This document shows positions 46,564 through 57,854 of a stretch of 64,000 nucleotides of DNA, one piece after another; the first letter of the stretch is position 1; every line of letters begins with the position of its first letter. The notes under the pieces were generated by a model. It was not told the origin of the DNA, did no database searches, and worked only from the letters and a program-made list of their open reading frames with translations. The translations under genes were made by a program, and so were the position numbers. Source of the DNA: Plectrocnemia conspersa (lineage: Eukaryota > Arthropoda > Insecta > Trichoptera > Polycentropodidae); assembly GCA_009617715.1 (NCBI GenBank), contig VTFK01000330.1, positions 62,001 through 126,000 on the forward strand. Reading direction: 5' to 3'.

Positions 46564-47260
46564 GTTGGTATATTACTATGTTTTTAGGTTTGTGAATAAA
46601 CCCTGAAAACTTTAAGCAGCTTTGACTGTATTTTCTTATTTGTCATATTGAAGCTATAATTTACGTTTACATATATAGGGTGTCAATGAAGTTACTTAGT
46701 GACCTAGTTAAAATATAATCAACTCTTAAATGGTCATTAAAATTACATATTCGGTTGCTGTTATAAATTATTTTGATCTATTTATTGAAATTTTTATTTT
46801 ATTATTAAAGTAATCAAGCATTCTATTTTTTATTTTCAGTAAATCGTAAAAAAATCTTTGCTTTAATAAAGAGATTAAACTACGTGCATAATTTGGAATT
46901 GTATTAATGTGTACGCTTTTTCACCTTTGTATTCATTCGTAAAAATTGAGGTGATTTCAGTGAGCGCTCTTATATAATAATTATCATTAGTTTTATTGCA
47001 GCAAAGTTATCTTGGTGAAAGTATCTCATTCCATTTAAGATAGAAAGCAAAACTCCCTCTTAATGTTAAAAACAAGATAATTTTTAAATACTTGCAATTT
47101 TTTAAGAGTAAAATAGGAGTTTAATGTAAAGTTAGTTTTAAGAAATAAAATGTAATTTATAATCAGAGTTATTTTCACTTTACATTTTTACCTATTTAAA
47201 ATTTTTTTGTTTTATTTACACTTTTACTGTTTTCCATCTTAGATTTAATATGTTTAAAGC
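46564..47260. other. AT-rich gene-free DNA
   Basis: No feature recognised. Confidence 0.5.
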
Positions 47261-47335
47261 TGAGTTTCACTAATTATAAGATAACGTTTAAAGCTCAGCT
47301 TTATATTTATAATTAGCGAAATTAAAAAATTGCTA
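47261..47335. repeat. Imperfect foldback with duplicated TTTAAAGCT
   Basis: TTTCACTAATTATAA near 47273 pairs, with one mismatch, with TTATAATTAGCGAAA near 47318. TTTAAAGCTGAG and TTTAAAGCTCAG also occur as near-direct repeats and partly mirror each other. Possibly the remnant of a small foldback element. Confidence 0.6.
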
Positions 47336-48170
47336 TAAAAAATGCACAATTATCATTATTATCTTTTAGTAGTATTTTGATGAATATACGTATTTTAATA
47401 AATTATTTTTATATACACTACATCTCAATTAGAAATTATTTTTTTAAAGTTTGGTCCAAGCTAATGTATTCCAAAATGACTAATCAAAATCACTTCCATC
47501 AATCAGCTACAAGGAGTATGATTTAATTTTAATATTTTATATTTTTTTATTATCCTACTCTTTTTTTTTTTTTTGTTTGTTAATTTTTATAACTCAATAT
47601 AAAATACATATCTTGTCAAATTATACTTTTTATATATTTTGTAAATTAATATGTTTTAGAATTGGGTAATAAATTAGTTTTCATTATTATAAATTATAAC
47701 AAAATTACTTTGTCAAAGAAATTGAATGGGTATTCATACAATAAATTGTAGCGTTTTTTTTATTACAAGTTTAATTTTTTTTAATCTTAAGAAATCATAA
47801 TTGGAATTTGAAGTCTAATAATAAACATTAGTTATTATATACTTAATAATTAATATACTTTCTCAACAATTTTTTTATAAATTTGTTGTCTAAGCAAATG
47901 TCCGAGTAAAATAAAATCTATAGACTCACCTTTTGGGAAACTAATGACACAGTTAAATTTATTATGTAATTTTATAAATTATTTGAGCTGTTTCATCTTG
48001 TTTTATAGCATTACATATTATGCGCTGATTCGTTCCACAGTTTTTTTTCAAAACAACCTTTAAAAATGTCTCAGAATAATAAAACATTTTGTTTATAGTG
48101 TATAAAAAGAACAATATACATTTAGGACCATCCTATATTTTTAGAGTCGAGTATATGAGAAAAAAAATGT
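47336..48170. other. AT-rich gene-free DNA
   Basis: Poly-T runs and AT-rich sequence only. Confidence 0.5.
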
Positions 48171-48740
48171 TTTTTCAGTAAGCTCCACGGAGAGCTTTTC
48201 GATTCGAGCGCTACTCAGCATCCGGTCGCAATATTATTATTAACGAATATAAATCTTCTTACACAATTTTATATCGCATTACCGCCGTCGGGCGTTTGGT
48301 TAATTAATTAAATATGACGTCACGCGGGCGGGTGAGTCTCACTCTCTCTTTCTCTTTTCTCTGCTCTTTCTCACCAGCGGCACATTTTCCATTGAAGCAC
48401 GCTTCATTAGTTACTCTTGTTGCCTAGTCTCTGTCCTTCGTTTGTCTCAAAGGCTAAAACAATAAAGAACACCATACAAAACAATTTGCCTTATTATTTC
48501 CGTCATCGTCACCGCCCGCTTCCTCTTCCATTCCGTCTACTTATTGTTTACTATTCACGAAATGTAATTATAAACAATTTGTAAATGATCTTAAATATAA
48601 TATAATGCACGTTCGATGAAAGCGAGGAATTGTTATTTACGCACTTGCGGTTTTACAAATTAGATATTGAAGAGTTCATGCCGCAAAACATAATGGATAA
48701 TGGGCTGTGGATGAAAAGCAGCAAATTAAGGTTGTGGGTT
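48171..48740. promoter_or_regulatory. GC-richer island with CRE and GAGA-type tract
   Basis: The longest balanced island of this part. TGACGTCA (48315-48322), a perfect CREB/ATF site, is followed by CGCGGGCGGG, then GTGAGTCTCAC, then a pyrimidine tract (CTCTCTCTTTCTCTTTTCTC) whose complement is GAGA-rich, as bound by Trl/GAF-type factors. No start codon with a good frame follows. The motif order is promoter- or enhancer-like. No TATA box or initiator can be assigned with confidence. Confidence 0.45.
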
Positions 48741-49235
48741 TAATGAGCGTCTCTTTAAAAGAATTTTTGTTATAGCTAATGCTATTTTAGATATATATCT
48801 TAAATAAACATGACTATTTTTATAATTAGTGTATAAATAAAAACAAATATATAAGGATTTTGTTGCTTCATTTTTTTTTGTCTTACCAGGAACTCTAACT
48901 TTATATTCGTATATATATATATACATATTTTAAATGGTGTTTAGAATGAAAGTTATTAGTTTATTATTAATATCTACTTTAATTTTTGTGTGTGTGGCAC
49001 CAACTTCGATACCAGTTAATTTATTTTTTATTTCGTTTTAAAAAGTTTTAAATTGTTATAAATTGTGTAGGTGGTTTTAACTCCCACAAATAAATTAAGA
49101 AAATTATAAACTAAGAATTAAAATTTTTCCGGCGCTTTTTCTGAAACAAATTATAAAGTAAATGCCATTTTTTCAGGGTATAAATTTTGGTTTTTATTAT
49201 TGGTCGAATCTGGAAAATAAATTGATAAAGCGATA
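48741..49235. other. AT-rich gene-free DNA
   Basis: Short TA run at about 48908-48922. Nothing else. Confidence 0.5.
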
Positions 49236-49565
49236 TTTTATTTCATCACCAAATACTACATCCAAATTTTACCGACTAAACATTTTGAATCCGCACAAGA
49301 CCCCCTAGGCGATTATCCTCAAAATCTGCGAATGCTGCTGAAATTTCAGTTTTATCTCTGGCAATTGGTATGAACACGCGGCGTTTGGTGCCAAATATGG
49401 CACGTACCCCTCGTAAAAACGTGTTTTGCCATACAGGAGTTGTCAGTGTTGCCTAGTGTTAATACAGTTCGTGTCACTAGCAACACTTTTATTTAACACG
49501 CAGACCGTGGCAAATGTACTATTTATCGGTTCGTAAAATTTTATTCGATTCCAAAACGCTCGTTG
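49236..49565. other. Less AT-rich island
   Basis: Balanced and closed in all frames. It contains two CGTGT/ACACG words and GCGGCGTTTGGTGCCAAA near 49379. Candidate conserved noncoding element. Confidence 0.35.
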
Positions 49566-49869
49566 TTTAATCGTACTATATTGCAAACAGCAATGAAAAT
49601 ATGTAAAAAATATTCTATTAAAAACGGGTAAAAAAATATTCTAGTAACATACATATGTACATACAGAGTGACCCAAAATAATTTATTGTTAATAAATAAT
49701 TAAAAAATACTGCGTTTTTTACCTGTCTAAGAAAACTTCATTTTGGTTTAAATTATCTGCTCTTGCCTCTATATTCTAAAAAACATAATTGAAGTATTTT
49801 ACTCATTTATCAAAAATGTTCGGCTTTGCAGTTATTAAAATTTATAACTATATAAATAAAACAAGGACA
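49566..49869. other. AT-rich gene-free DNA
   Basis: No feature recognised. Confidence 0.5.
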
Positions 49870-49990
49870 ATACTAGTCATATAAGTGTGTGACTAATACC
49901 TGAAAGACCATGGTTTGAGTTACACATGAAAATTAGTGTTTATCAATTTGTATCGTATCTGGGAGATTATTTAATAATTATAATTTCAAT
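49870..49990 (+). mobile_element. tRNA-derived SINE-like copy, more decayed
   Basis: Matches the 27.06 kb copy through ATAAGTGTGTGACTAATACC and GAAAGACC, then a degraded B-box position (GGTTTGAGTTA) and a shared AATTAGTGTTT-like segment. The B box has lost the GTTCAAA core, so it would not be transcribed by RNA polymerase III. Confidence 0.45.
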
Positions 49991-50129
49991 CAATCATCGC
50001 AGATCAAGTTATCATAGATATTTCTAATATTACGGATGATTTTCGTGATGAATAATTAAAATTTAATCGAGCTTATATAAAAATTATTTATGAATTTATA
50101 TAACCATACACGTACTCGTAATATCAAAA
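49991..50129. other. AT-rich gene-free DNA
   Basis: No feature recognised. Confidence 0.4.
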
Positions 50130-50350
50130 GCTCACTCGGCAGTTAATTCAAATGTTTTGCAAGGGTCATCAAAAATTCACGGCAAACCAATTGGATTTGC
50201 TTAGCTGATCAAATCTTCGCCCAGTAACAACGAAATGACGACAAATACTAACCGAGCTTCTATCGTGTCGCGAGGATCGGATGTAAACAAGGTGATTGGA
50301 TATAAAACTTTTACGGCCCGACGCTCCTGCTCATAAACCGGAGGCTATTC
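50130..50350. other. Less AT-rich island
   Basis: About 200 bp of balanced, closed sequence with GGCCCGACGCTCCTGCTC near 50315. Confidence 0.3.
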
Positions 50351-52039
50351 GGTATACAATTAAATCGTTATAATGATAATCAAACGATATCGTAAATTTA
50401 TCAAAAGAATAAAATCAACATTTTGAATCGTATGCAATAAAAGGTAATTGTATACATATAGATTTATTGTAACTTAATTTCATTGGACTTATATATTTTT
50501 TCATTGGTTTACGCATAACAAACATATTTAAAGTGTTTGAAATTTAATTTTAATCAGATAAAACATAACTTTTTTAGTATATTATACATTTATTTGCTTA
50601 ATGTTCAAACTTTGAAAATTCGTTTTGTTTATAAAGTCGGTTTAGTATGTACTTAAATATTTAGTTTAGTTCAAATTTCAAAATAATCGTCCGACAATTT
50701 ATCGATTTTCTTTACTTTTACAAAGTAATAAAAACATACAATTTTTTTTTATAGTGAAATCAGTGGTGGATAAGACTTATAATTATTTACTGTTACTAGA
50801 ATAACAATATATTTATATTATCTCAATTTTTTTGTAATAAATTTTTTTATTGTATTAAATCACAGTGCATATGACCCAAAAACTTGTAACATAAAAAAAT
50901 TGGACCTCACAAGTATTAAAAATGAATTATATTATTTTTATCACTACCTCATTAAATAAATAGAAATAACCAGAAATAAGTATGTTGATATACTAAAAAT
51001 ATCAGACCGATATTAAAAAAAAAATTTAAACCTAATTTAGACGAGTTTGCTTATTAACGTACATTTGTGAAGGTTACTACTATATAAATGTCAACAACTA
51101 GTTATATAATAAATTTAAAATAATAATTGCACCTGAAAGCTTTTATTCAATATTTTTTTGCGCTTTCAGTATATGTTAATAAATAGTTATATTCATTTAA
51201 TTAATTATAATAAAATATATATTTACGCCTAAAGGGATAAAATAAATATGATAATGTTGAAGTTGTATAATATGACTAATATTATACAAAGTACATATGT
51301 TAATTAAATCCAGCTAACTAATAAATTGCTTCTTAATTATTTTATCAGATTCAATATATATCAAATTAAATATATTATGAAGTTTTTTGTTTATTGCAAT
51401 CTAATTTTATATCAAATATAAATTAATTAATCTTAATATGTAACGCAAAACAATTACAGACCTCCTTTTCTCTTCCTAATATATTATACAAGAGCTTAAT
51501 TAATTTTTCTATGTAATAAATAATTTGCCCATCAAGATAACGTTTCTTAAAACCAACGCATTTTAATTTATTTTTCAACCACAAACTGTATTGGTTAACA
51601 GGCTATAAATCAAAATTACCGGTAGAAAAAAATATTTTGATATACAAAACAATAATTATAAACTTACAAAATTTAGGTCTGAGGTGCTTTCTCCAGCTCA
51701 AATATAAATCATTTACAAATGTTCCAATTATGTTCTTTATATAGTAAAAGGTCCTTGTTAGGTGTATGTTTATTCCAAACGAGTACATTACTAGTGATGC
51801 AAGTGCAAAAATCTGTACAAAAACTATATAAAAAGTATTTATATTACGGAGCTAATAAGTTTTAATAAACGTAGACTTAATGGTGTAAATATATTGTAAC
51901 AAATTCTAATAAATAACTAACAAAATAATATTTATTTAGGGTATATTATGTAAGCTAACATTACTTTCAAATATAAGCCATCAATATAATTAAAATTAAT
52001 AGGAGAAGTAAAGGAAGATTATATTAGATAAAAAAAATA
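50351..52039. other. AT-rich gene-free DNA
   Basis: Very AT-rich. No supported feature. Confidence 0.5.
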
Positions 52040-52187
52040 GTTATTTATTTATTATTAATTTTATTAATTTATTTAGCTTAATAGCTAATCTTTACATCTA
52101 ACAAATTTAGTAAACATATATAAAAAATATATAAAAAATACATAACAGAAAGAAAAAATAAAAATATACAATAATAAAGACTTAATA

Positions 52188-52559
52188 TTATAATTTATTT
52201 CTATATGTACGAAGGTGGTTTTTTATTCCATTTAGGAATCCCGTTATATTTTTGCTGTTTCGGATTTCTCTTGGAAGACTATTATATAAATCAAAACCTC
52301 CGTACATAATTCTCCTAGCTGTACTCGTTTTCTTATACTTAATTATCTTTAAATTTTCTTTATTTCTAGTATTATATTTATGTACATCTTTATTTCTTAT
52401 TAAATACTTATTAAAATATTTTGCTAACATATTATTTTCTAACTTATATATAAATACTAAAACATTCATACTCAATATTTCTTGAACATTCAACCATTCT
52501 AATCTATCAATCATACTTTTACAATTAGTTAATCTATTTTTATTTAAGATTACTCTCAT
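52188..52559 (-). pseudogene. LINE ORF2 C-terminal segment
   Basis: The 123 codons continue the RT reading frame after the frameshifted junction at about 52560-52652, which still encodes the LPHFNYCATLL block in pieces. The segment has the usual LINE C-terminal features: the EWLNVQEI region, a K-Y-N-T-R-N box, and a GGFDLYNSLPREIRNS box close to the stop. These are typical of Jockey/CR1-type elements. It is not an independent gene. Confidence 0.8.
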
Positions 52560-52652
52560 TGCCCTATTTTGTAATTTTGCAACATTTGTTTGTCTAATTT
52601 ATTTAACATATTTAATAGTGTTGCACAATAATTAAAATGGGGCAATATTATA

Positions 52653-53270
52653 CTATTGTAAATTATTTTTTTTTGTATTTATACTTAATATATTTCTTAA
52701 TCTAGATAATAAACCTATTTTTCTACTAATTTTTTTTATTATGTAATTACAATGTTTTTTAAAATTTAATTTTGTATCAACAATTACTCCTAAATATTTT
52801 ATATTTTCCACTATTTCTATACTAGAGTTATTCATTACTATTTTGGTACTATTATCTAACACATTTTTATAATTAATAAACATACATTTAGTTTTATTCC
52901 CATTTAATTTAAGTACATTATTCTTTAACCATATTTCTAATATACTTAATTCATTATTTAAATTATTTACAATTTCTTTAATGTTATCACCTATGCAATA
53001 CATTAATGTGTCATCCGCAAATAGATGAATTTTACATTTTTTCACGTTATTAACTATATCATTAATATACAAAACAAATAACAATGGTCCCAATTTAAAC
53101 CCTTGTGGTACTCCATAAGACACTAATTTCTCTTCAGAATATACATTATTTATTTTAACTTTTTGTTTTCTTTTATATAAGTAATTATTAAACCATCTTA
53201 AAACTATATCACCTATACTCTCCAATTTCTTTAAAATTATTTTTCTGTCTATTGTTTCATTTATTACCAA
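52653..53270 (-). pseudogene. LINE reverse transcriptase, C-terminal two thirds
   Basis: 205 codons of RT. GVPQG is at residues 53-57, GPLLFVLYINDI at 61-72, the catalytic FADDT at 84-88, KLNGNKTKCM at 121-130 (thumb) and KYLGVIVD at 158-165. These are the successive blocks of non-LTR reverse transcriptases, which copy element RNA at a nicked target. The first Met is internal to the domain; the true N-terminus and endonuclease are missing. The frame breaks at an A-run just after residue 200, where the family would read on as KKIIYNS. Catalytic residues are intact but the protein is truncated. Confidence 0.85.
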
Positions 53271-53271
53271 A

Positions 53272-53575
53272 AGACAGCTTAAGAAATGAAGAAGAAAGAC
53301 AATATATTTTTACCGAAAAATTATGATATTTTAGCTTATTTGATTACGGTTGTTAAGTATTGCGGTATAGTTTTGTCGTTTAAGCACTAAATGGGACCCA
53401 AAAATACTTTTGAAACCGCAGTTTAGGAATATTGAGCTCACTCTTTAGTCTAAATAACACAGAAGTTGTTAAATCTAAGTTAAATGGGTATCTTATATAT
53501 AATTACGTGAGAGGTGAAAACACCTAAAAAAAAAATCGATGAATTGCGTAGACTTTTAGTGCTGTTATGATCAGT
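53272..53575. other. AT-rich gene-free DNA
   Basis: Host flank of the LINE. No feature recognised. Confidence 0.45.
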
Positions 53576-53800
53576 GTTAAAATAGTATTTTAGCGCCCAC
53601 CCTCCAAGGGTATGCTGTGGTGCGCGAATTAGATTTTTGTGTCTAGATCACGTCGGTGAGTCACCACTATAGCGCTCGCCCTCAAGGGGCGCTGTACTTG
53701 CAGAAACCAGGAAACGGTGTGGCGTGTGGATCCTCTAGAAATAGTACGAGGTAGTTCTAGCGACTCTCTGTTTGCAAACTGTCCAGCGACTATATTTATT
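53576..53800 (+). repeat. GC-rich hairpin-bearing direct repeat
   Basis: Two related units 79 bp apart (from 53592 and 53671) each start AGCGC and carry an ACCCT/AGGGT-type hairpin. Unit 1 has ACCCT-CCA-AGGGT (53599-53611). Unit 2 has AGCGC-(TCG)-CCCT-CA-AGGG-GCGCT (53671-53693). Between them lies GGTGA-G-TCACC (53655-53665). The block is GC-rich in an AT-rich setting and closed to translation. It is either structured noncoding RNA or mobile-element DNA. No family recognised. Confidence 0.55.
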
Positions 53801-54120
53801 TGCATAATTATTTAATATGTATAGCAACACGTGTAAATAATTAATTACATGCAATTTAATTAATTTTTAACATGTTTCTAAAATCATTTTATTTTGGCGA
53901 ATTTATTTTTAATAAAATAATATGTAGTTAATTTATTGGTTTCAACACTATATACTATTTGAATTTCCAATAGTTGTACTTCAAATAAATACACAAAAAA
54001 TTCTCATTTTTTTGACAGGGTTGCATATTTTGAATGTCTGTGATAAGAAAAATACTTAAAATTTGAATCAAATTTATATATTTTCATTTAAAAATAGGTT
54101 CTCCTTTTCACTATTTTACT
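53801..54120. other. AT-rich gene-free DNA
   Basis: No feature recognised. Confidence 0.5.
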
Positions 54121-54379
54121 CGCTTTACGCATTTTACTGCTTTAATTAATATTATAGCTACTCGTAACTGCCGTTACCTTGCTATCGCGAGCCTCCATAG
54201 GCAGCCGTTAGACGTAGATACCGGACACTAGACATTTCTAGTGCTTGCCACATGTACACATGTATATTTTAATATGTTTATAAGTATGTAGTTTATCTAT
54301 TTTTGTAAGCTTCTTGAAAAATATATAAAGCTTAATTGTAAATATGTAGGTTGTTCTAGCGGCTTATCTTGCTAAATGT
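54121..54379. other. Small balanced patch with a short hairpin
   Basis: Balanced from about 54160 to 54260, with CACTAGA-CATT-TCTAGTG at 54226-54243. No partner repeat seen. Confidence 0.4.
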
Positions 54380-54920
54380 TTTTGTCACTTGGTCGTCTTG
54401 TATAGGCATTGAATTGATGCGAATACTTTTCGACCTGCGGCGTTTTCGAGGGGGTATTGTTAAAAATAATGGACGCGGAGAGAAGAGAGTACGGCCGCGG
54501 CCAAGTTTGAATTAACGAGTTTCCCCGCGTTAACAATACAACGAGTCAAAAACAAATTAAATGTTTTCCTACGGGTGGATCCCGACGGAAAGTCACGTTC
54601 TCTTCTCTGGATTGAAATTTTAATCTCAACTTATCTAAACCGACTTTGGCCGGCGCGACAATAACGAGCGATAAAAAGAAAACGTCGCGGACGTTTACCC
54701 GCTCCTCTTCTTCTACTTCTACTTCAGCTCGTCGCTTTTTGCGCCTCTTCTTCTTGCAAAAGCTCGTCCGAGAATTGTACCCCGCGGCACGGCTCTCTTT
54801 AACTTTTGATTAAAAGGACCAACTTTTGGATTTCGAAGGCGACGATGCTCTTTTTTGTCCGACCGCCGAGGACGAGGGCTGACAACGCGGCGGACAACTA
54901 GAACGTTCAATTTTTTTTTA
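54380..54920. other. Large GC-rich island
   Basis: The most sustained GC-rich stretch in the window. It has ACGGCCGCGGCCAAG near 54491, a polypyrimidine CTCCTCTTCTTCTACTTC region, and AGGCGACGATGCTC near 54837. The 63-codon minus-strand frame 54719-54910 is arginine/lysine-rich because it is antisense to pyrimidine tracts, and it has no recognisable domain. It may be a promoter-type or enhancer-type island; no transcription start is assigned. Confidence 0.4.
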
Positions 54921-55562
54921 TTATATTAAATTCTTTCTTTTAGTTTAATTCCGTTTCATCACATTGAAATGTTGAAAAAATTTGACAAACATCCTGTTTT
55001 TCAGAGGGCTTATTAAATGTATAATATAACAAAATGAATCACTGAAAGTTTACAACTAATTATAAAAATAGACATTCAACTAGTAATTCTATTACTAATG
55101 CACAAAATTTTGAAAACATTGTTCAACTTGAATGATTAATATACTATGTATTATATAATTATTATTTATTGCCAACCTATATACCTATTCCAAATATGTA
55201 AATATATGTATGTGCACATTTATATAAAATCATCGCGCCCTTTTATCTGAGGCTGAACAAACATAAGACAAAGAATGGAACGGGAGATCGTTTAGATGCA
55301 CTCGACCCAGTCCACAGTCCATTATACTCTTGACATACTTTTGTATCACTACTTACATAGTATTGAAATTTTTTTGTCGTGATTATTATGCGAACTCGCC
55401 TATCGATTACGCTCTTGGTAATATCGTGCTTGACCATAATAAAAAATATATATATTAAGACATACTGTTATTTCATACACGTGTCAGCAATGTGTGTGTT
55501 TGATAAATAAACGGTACGTGATTTTTCACAACTTTGACCCTATGCGACTATGGTCTATATAG
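54921..55562. other. AT-rich gene-free DNA
   Basis: A minor balanced patch at about 55230-55430 holds a minus-strand frame (55243-55437) without recognisable motif. Confidence 0.4.
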
Positions 55563-55660
55563 CAGGGGTGGGAAATTGCTTCATATGACGGGCCGGGTTG
55601 ATTATTTCTTGGACCGTCGCGGTCCAAATCCATAGTCATAAGATAATCGGGGGTCGTTGG
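55563..55660 (+). mobile_element. hAT-type terminus
   Basis: Begins CAGGGGTGGGAAATTGCTTC, then GGGCCGGG and GGACCG-TCG-CGGTCC followed by AAATCC, the layout of hAT subterminal ends (CAGGGGT..., GGGCC-rich, CAAATCC). The possible 8-bp target duplication to the left is CTATATAG. Downstream on the minus strand, about 55845-55922, a short frame resembling a degraded protein tail remains. A matching right end with the same duplication was not found. Confidence 0.55.
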
Positions 55661-56834
55661 CTAAATAAGTAATGCATCAATTTTTATTTATTAAGGGAGC
55701 AAATTAAACAAAAAAAATAGTTTATAATTAAAACTAATTCAAAAATAAGAAATTTAATCAAGCGCTACCACTTTACATAAGCAATTGTAATTATTTTAAG
55801 TTTATCGTTTATCCTTTTAATATTATTATTTTTTTTTATTCAATTCACTTTTTGTTTTAAATATAGATATTTTTTACTCACAAAGTTTCGAATAACATTA
55901 GCACATTTTTGAATACCATCGATTTTGATACACTTTATTTATTTATTAGTTTTATTAAGTTCGCTTGATACAAAACTCTTGTTTAATAATGTCGAACCCA
56001 TAATTTTAATATATAAAAGCTACAGGAACATAAAATTTGCATATAAAAAAATATTTTTTTATTTTTACAAAATTACCATATTTAATTGGTATTTAACTGT
56101 TCAACATATTTTAGCTTCACTTTGGCTGTGAGACAAGTGATATTACATAATACACTTTTATTTATAAGTAAGTTCTTAATTTGTAATTTTGAATAAAGAC
56201 TAAATCTAATTATACATCTAGACAAAAAAAATTCATTCGATACTCATATTTGAAACTGTTTTACATTTTATCCGAGTGTCTCAGTCTCAGGGCAAAGTAA
56301 TTTAATTAAAATATACTTTTTCATAGTTGTATTCTACGTGAACGAATTTGCATATTTGCAATGTTGAATTCAAGTTTAGGGTTTTTTTCCGCATAACAGT
56401 TTCATGCTCGTACGAGATGTACCGCAAATGCAAACCGCTATACGTTTGCAAAATAATGCATATTGCATTCAATACTTTTTAAATAATACAAATATGCTAC
56501 ACAATAATATAGACAGTATTATTTTTAAAATTTTGGGAATTATAACTTCTGGAAAAATACACTTTAAAAAAATGAGGTACGTTTGATCGCTTAAAGTTTA
56601 TAAAATATATTTTTCTATTATCAAATTTTAAAGTATTGCAAACGAATAATTAAAACTTTTAATTACATATATACTTTAAAAACTAGAATTTTAGATGTAC
56701 TTTCAGATTTATAACTCGAAGCTGTATTGCGGGCTGTTACGCGTATTGAATACTAAATAATTAATTTTGTTTTAATTAAAATTGTGATGAAGAAAAGTTA
56801 AGCAAATCATGTTTGAGTTTTGTGTTCGGGTTTT
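55661..56834. other. AT-rich DNA, possibly hAT interior
   Basis: May be the decayed interior of the hAT copy. Frames at 55925-56131 and 56404-56586 have no recognisable transposase motif. Confidence 0.35.
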
Positions 56835-57095
56835 GAGGCCAAAGGGGTATGACTTTTCAACCAAAATAGATGCTGGAAAAACCCAGTAACAGTTTATTGT
56901 TTATTTTCACAATTGAGAATTAAGTTGTACAATACGAGCGCTGATGGAGTAGTGGGTGATTCATAGTCTGCTCTCAATCTTTGACACTCTCGTCTCAGAT
57001 CGCTTGATCGTCGACTGGTGTGACAAAGTGTCAGATCTTTTATATTCTTGATTTGAGTCGTCTCTGGCGAATTAGAGCTGCAGAAATTGGTTGTC
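56835..57095. repeat. Dispersed repeat copy, partner at 8.52 kb
   Basis: Shares GTATGACTTTTCAACCAAA with its partner's GTGTGACTTTGCAGCCAAA, and CTCTGGCGAAT near the right end. This copy is better preserved in the segment GATGCTGGAAAAACCCAG and has a longer balanced middle, including TGACAAAGTGTCA-like inverted words at about 57021. Origin unknown. Confidence 0.35.
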
Positions 57096-57854
57096 TAATT
57101 TCATCATTTGCATATTCGGCTAACTACAAGACAAATACATTTTTAGGTCGTTTAAGACAAATAAGTTAAATCGCAATAATGGTTTTTACGCTGGTAAGAT
57201 GCATTACCTGTGTTATTTTATGGCGCTTAACAAAGGGTTAGCGGACGAATGCTGACCGGGAGTTGTTAGCACCATTGTTGCAATTTAAGATTATTCAATT
57301 GTAGTATTGAGTATTCTTCTATTTTAAGTTAGACATTTTGTTATTTCATGTTTTTAAGTTTGAAATTGTCGTTTGAATTAACTTAATGTTAACTGTGCAG
57401 CTTTGTGGATCTCGAACGAGTGCCATTATATATAGCTCCAGGAGTTGTTAATCGTATTGACTCAAAACAATTTTGTTAATATACTGTGTAAGATTAATTT
57501 TTATTATGAAAATAACATTATATTTAATCTTGCCCTACCTATACATTTTCGTTTTTTATCATATAATTTTTAATCAAGTAAAGTAAACTTTATATTAAAC
57601 ATATAAAGGTTTCTGCCGCAAGCTAAAAAATAGCTTGATCGTCTTTTATTTATTTAATGTATTTTAGATATCACAGCACATGCATACAGTTTGATTTTTT
57701 TGTAAATTTAAATTTATAGAGACAAGTCTATCATAAATAAATACTTAAAATAAGCGATTTCATCCTTTTTTTCAAATTTAATATTATGAAAAAATTACTA
57801 ATAAATACTGCTTTTTTTGCACAATCGGTACTTATCTATCCTCCTATACGCTAC
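57096..57854. other. AT-rich gene-free DNA
   Basis: CATTTGCATATTC at about 57104 contains a POU octamer-like ATTTGCAT. A 7-bp hairpin CAAGCTA/TAGCTTG lies at 57619-57637. Nothing else. Confidence 0.4.

Larger units (their letters stand above)
52040..53271 (-). mobile_element. Relatively young 5'-truncated LINE (Jockey/CR1-type)
   Basis: Minus-strand copy beginning inside the RT domain, just before the TIDRKIILKK segment, and running through RT, thumb and C-terminal region to an AT-rich 3' end with a TAATAAATAAATAA-like tail near 52050. Apart from two apparent frameshifts (one in an A-run at about 52664-52673, one near 52565), all catalytic and structural blocks are intact, so it is the youngest element here. 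Loss of the 5' part is the usual outcome of aborted target-primed reverse transcription. Unusually AT-rich codon use matches the host's composition. Confidence 0.85.

Noticed and set aside
49665..49690. CAGAGTGACCCAAAATAATT resembling a mariner end
   Set aside because: No partner end, no TA-bounded unit and no coding remnant.
53729..53740. GGATCCTCTAGA, identical to part of a common cloning-vector polylinker
   Set aside because: The flanking bases do not continue into polylinker or vector sequence, and the surrounding block belongs to a repeat-bearing genomic patch. Taken as chance.
54719..54910. Arginine/lysine-rich 63-codon frame as a basic nuclear protein exon
   Set aside because: The basic residues come from the complement of a CT-rich tract; there are no splice signals or a recognised domain.
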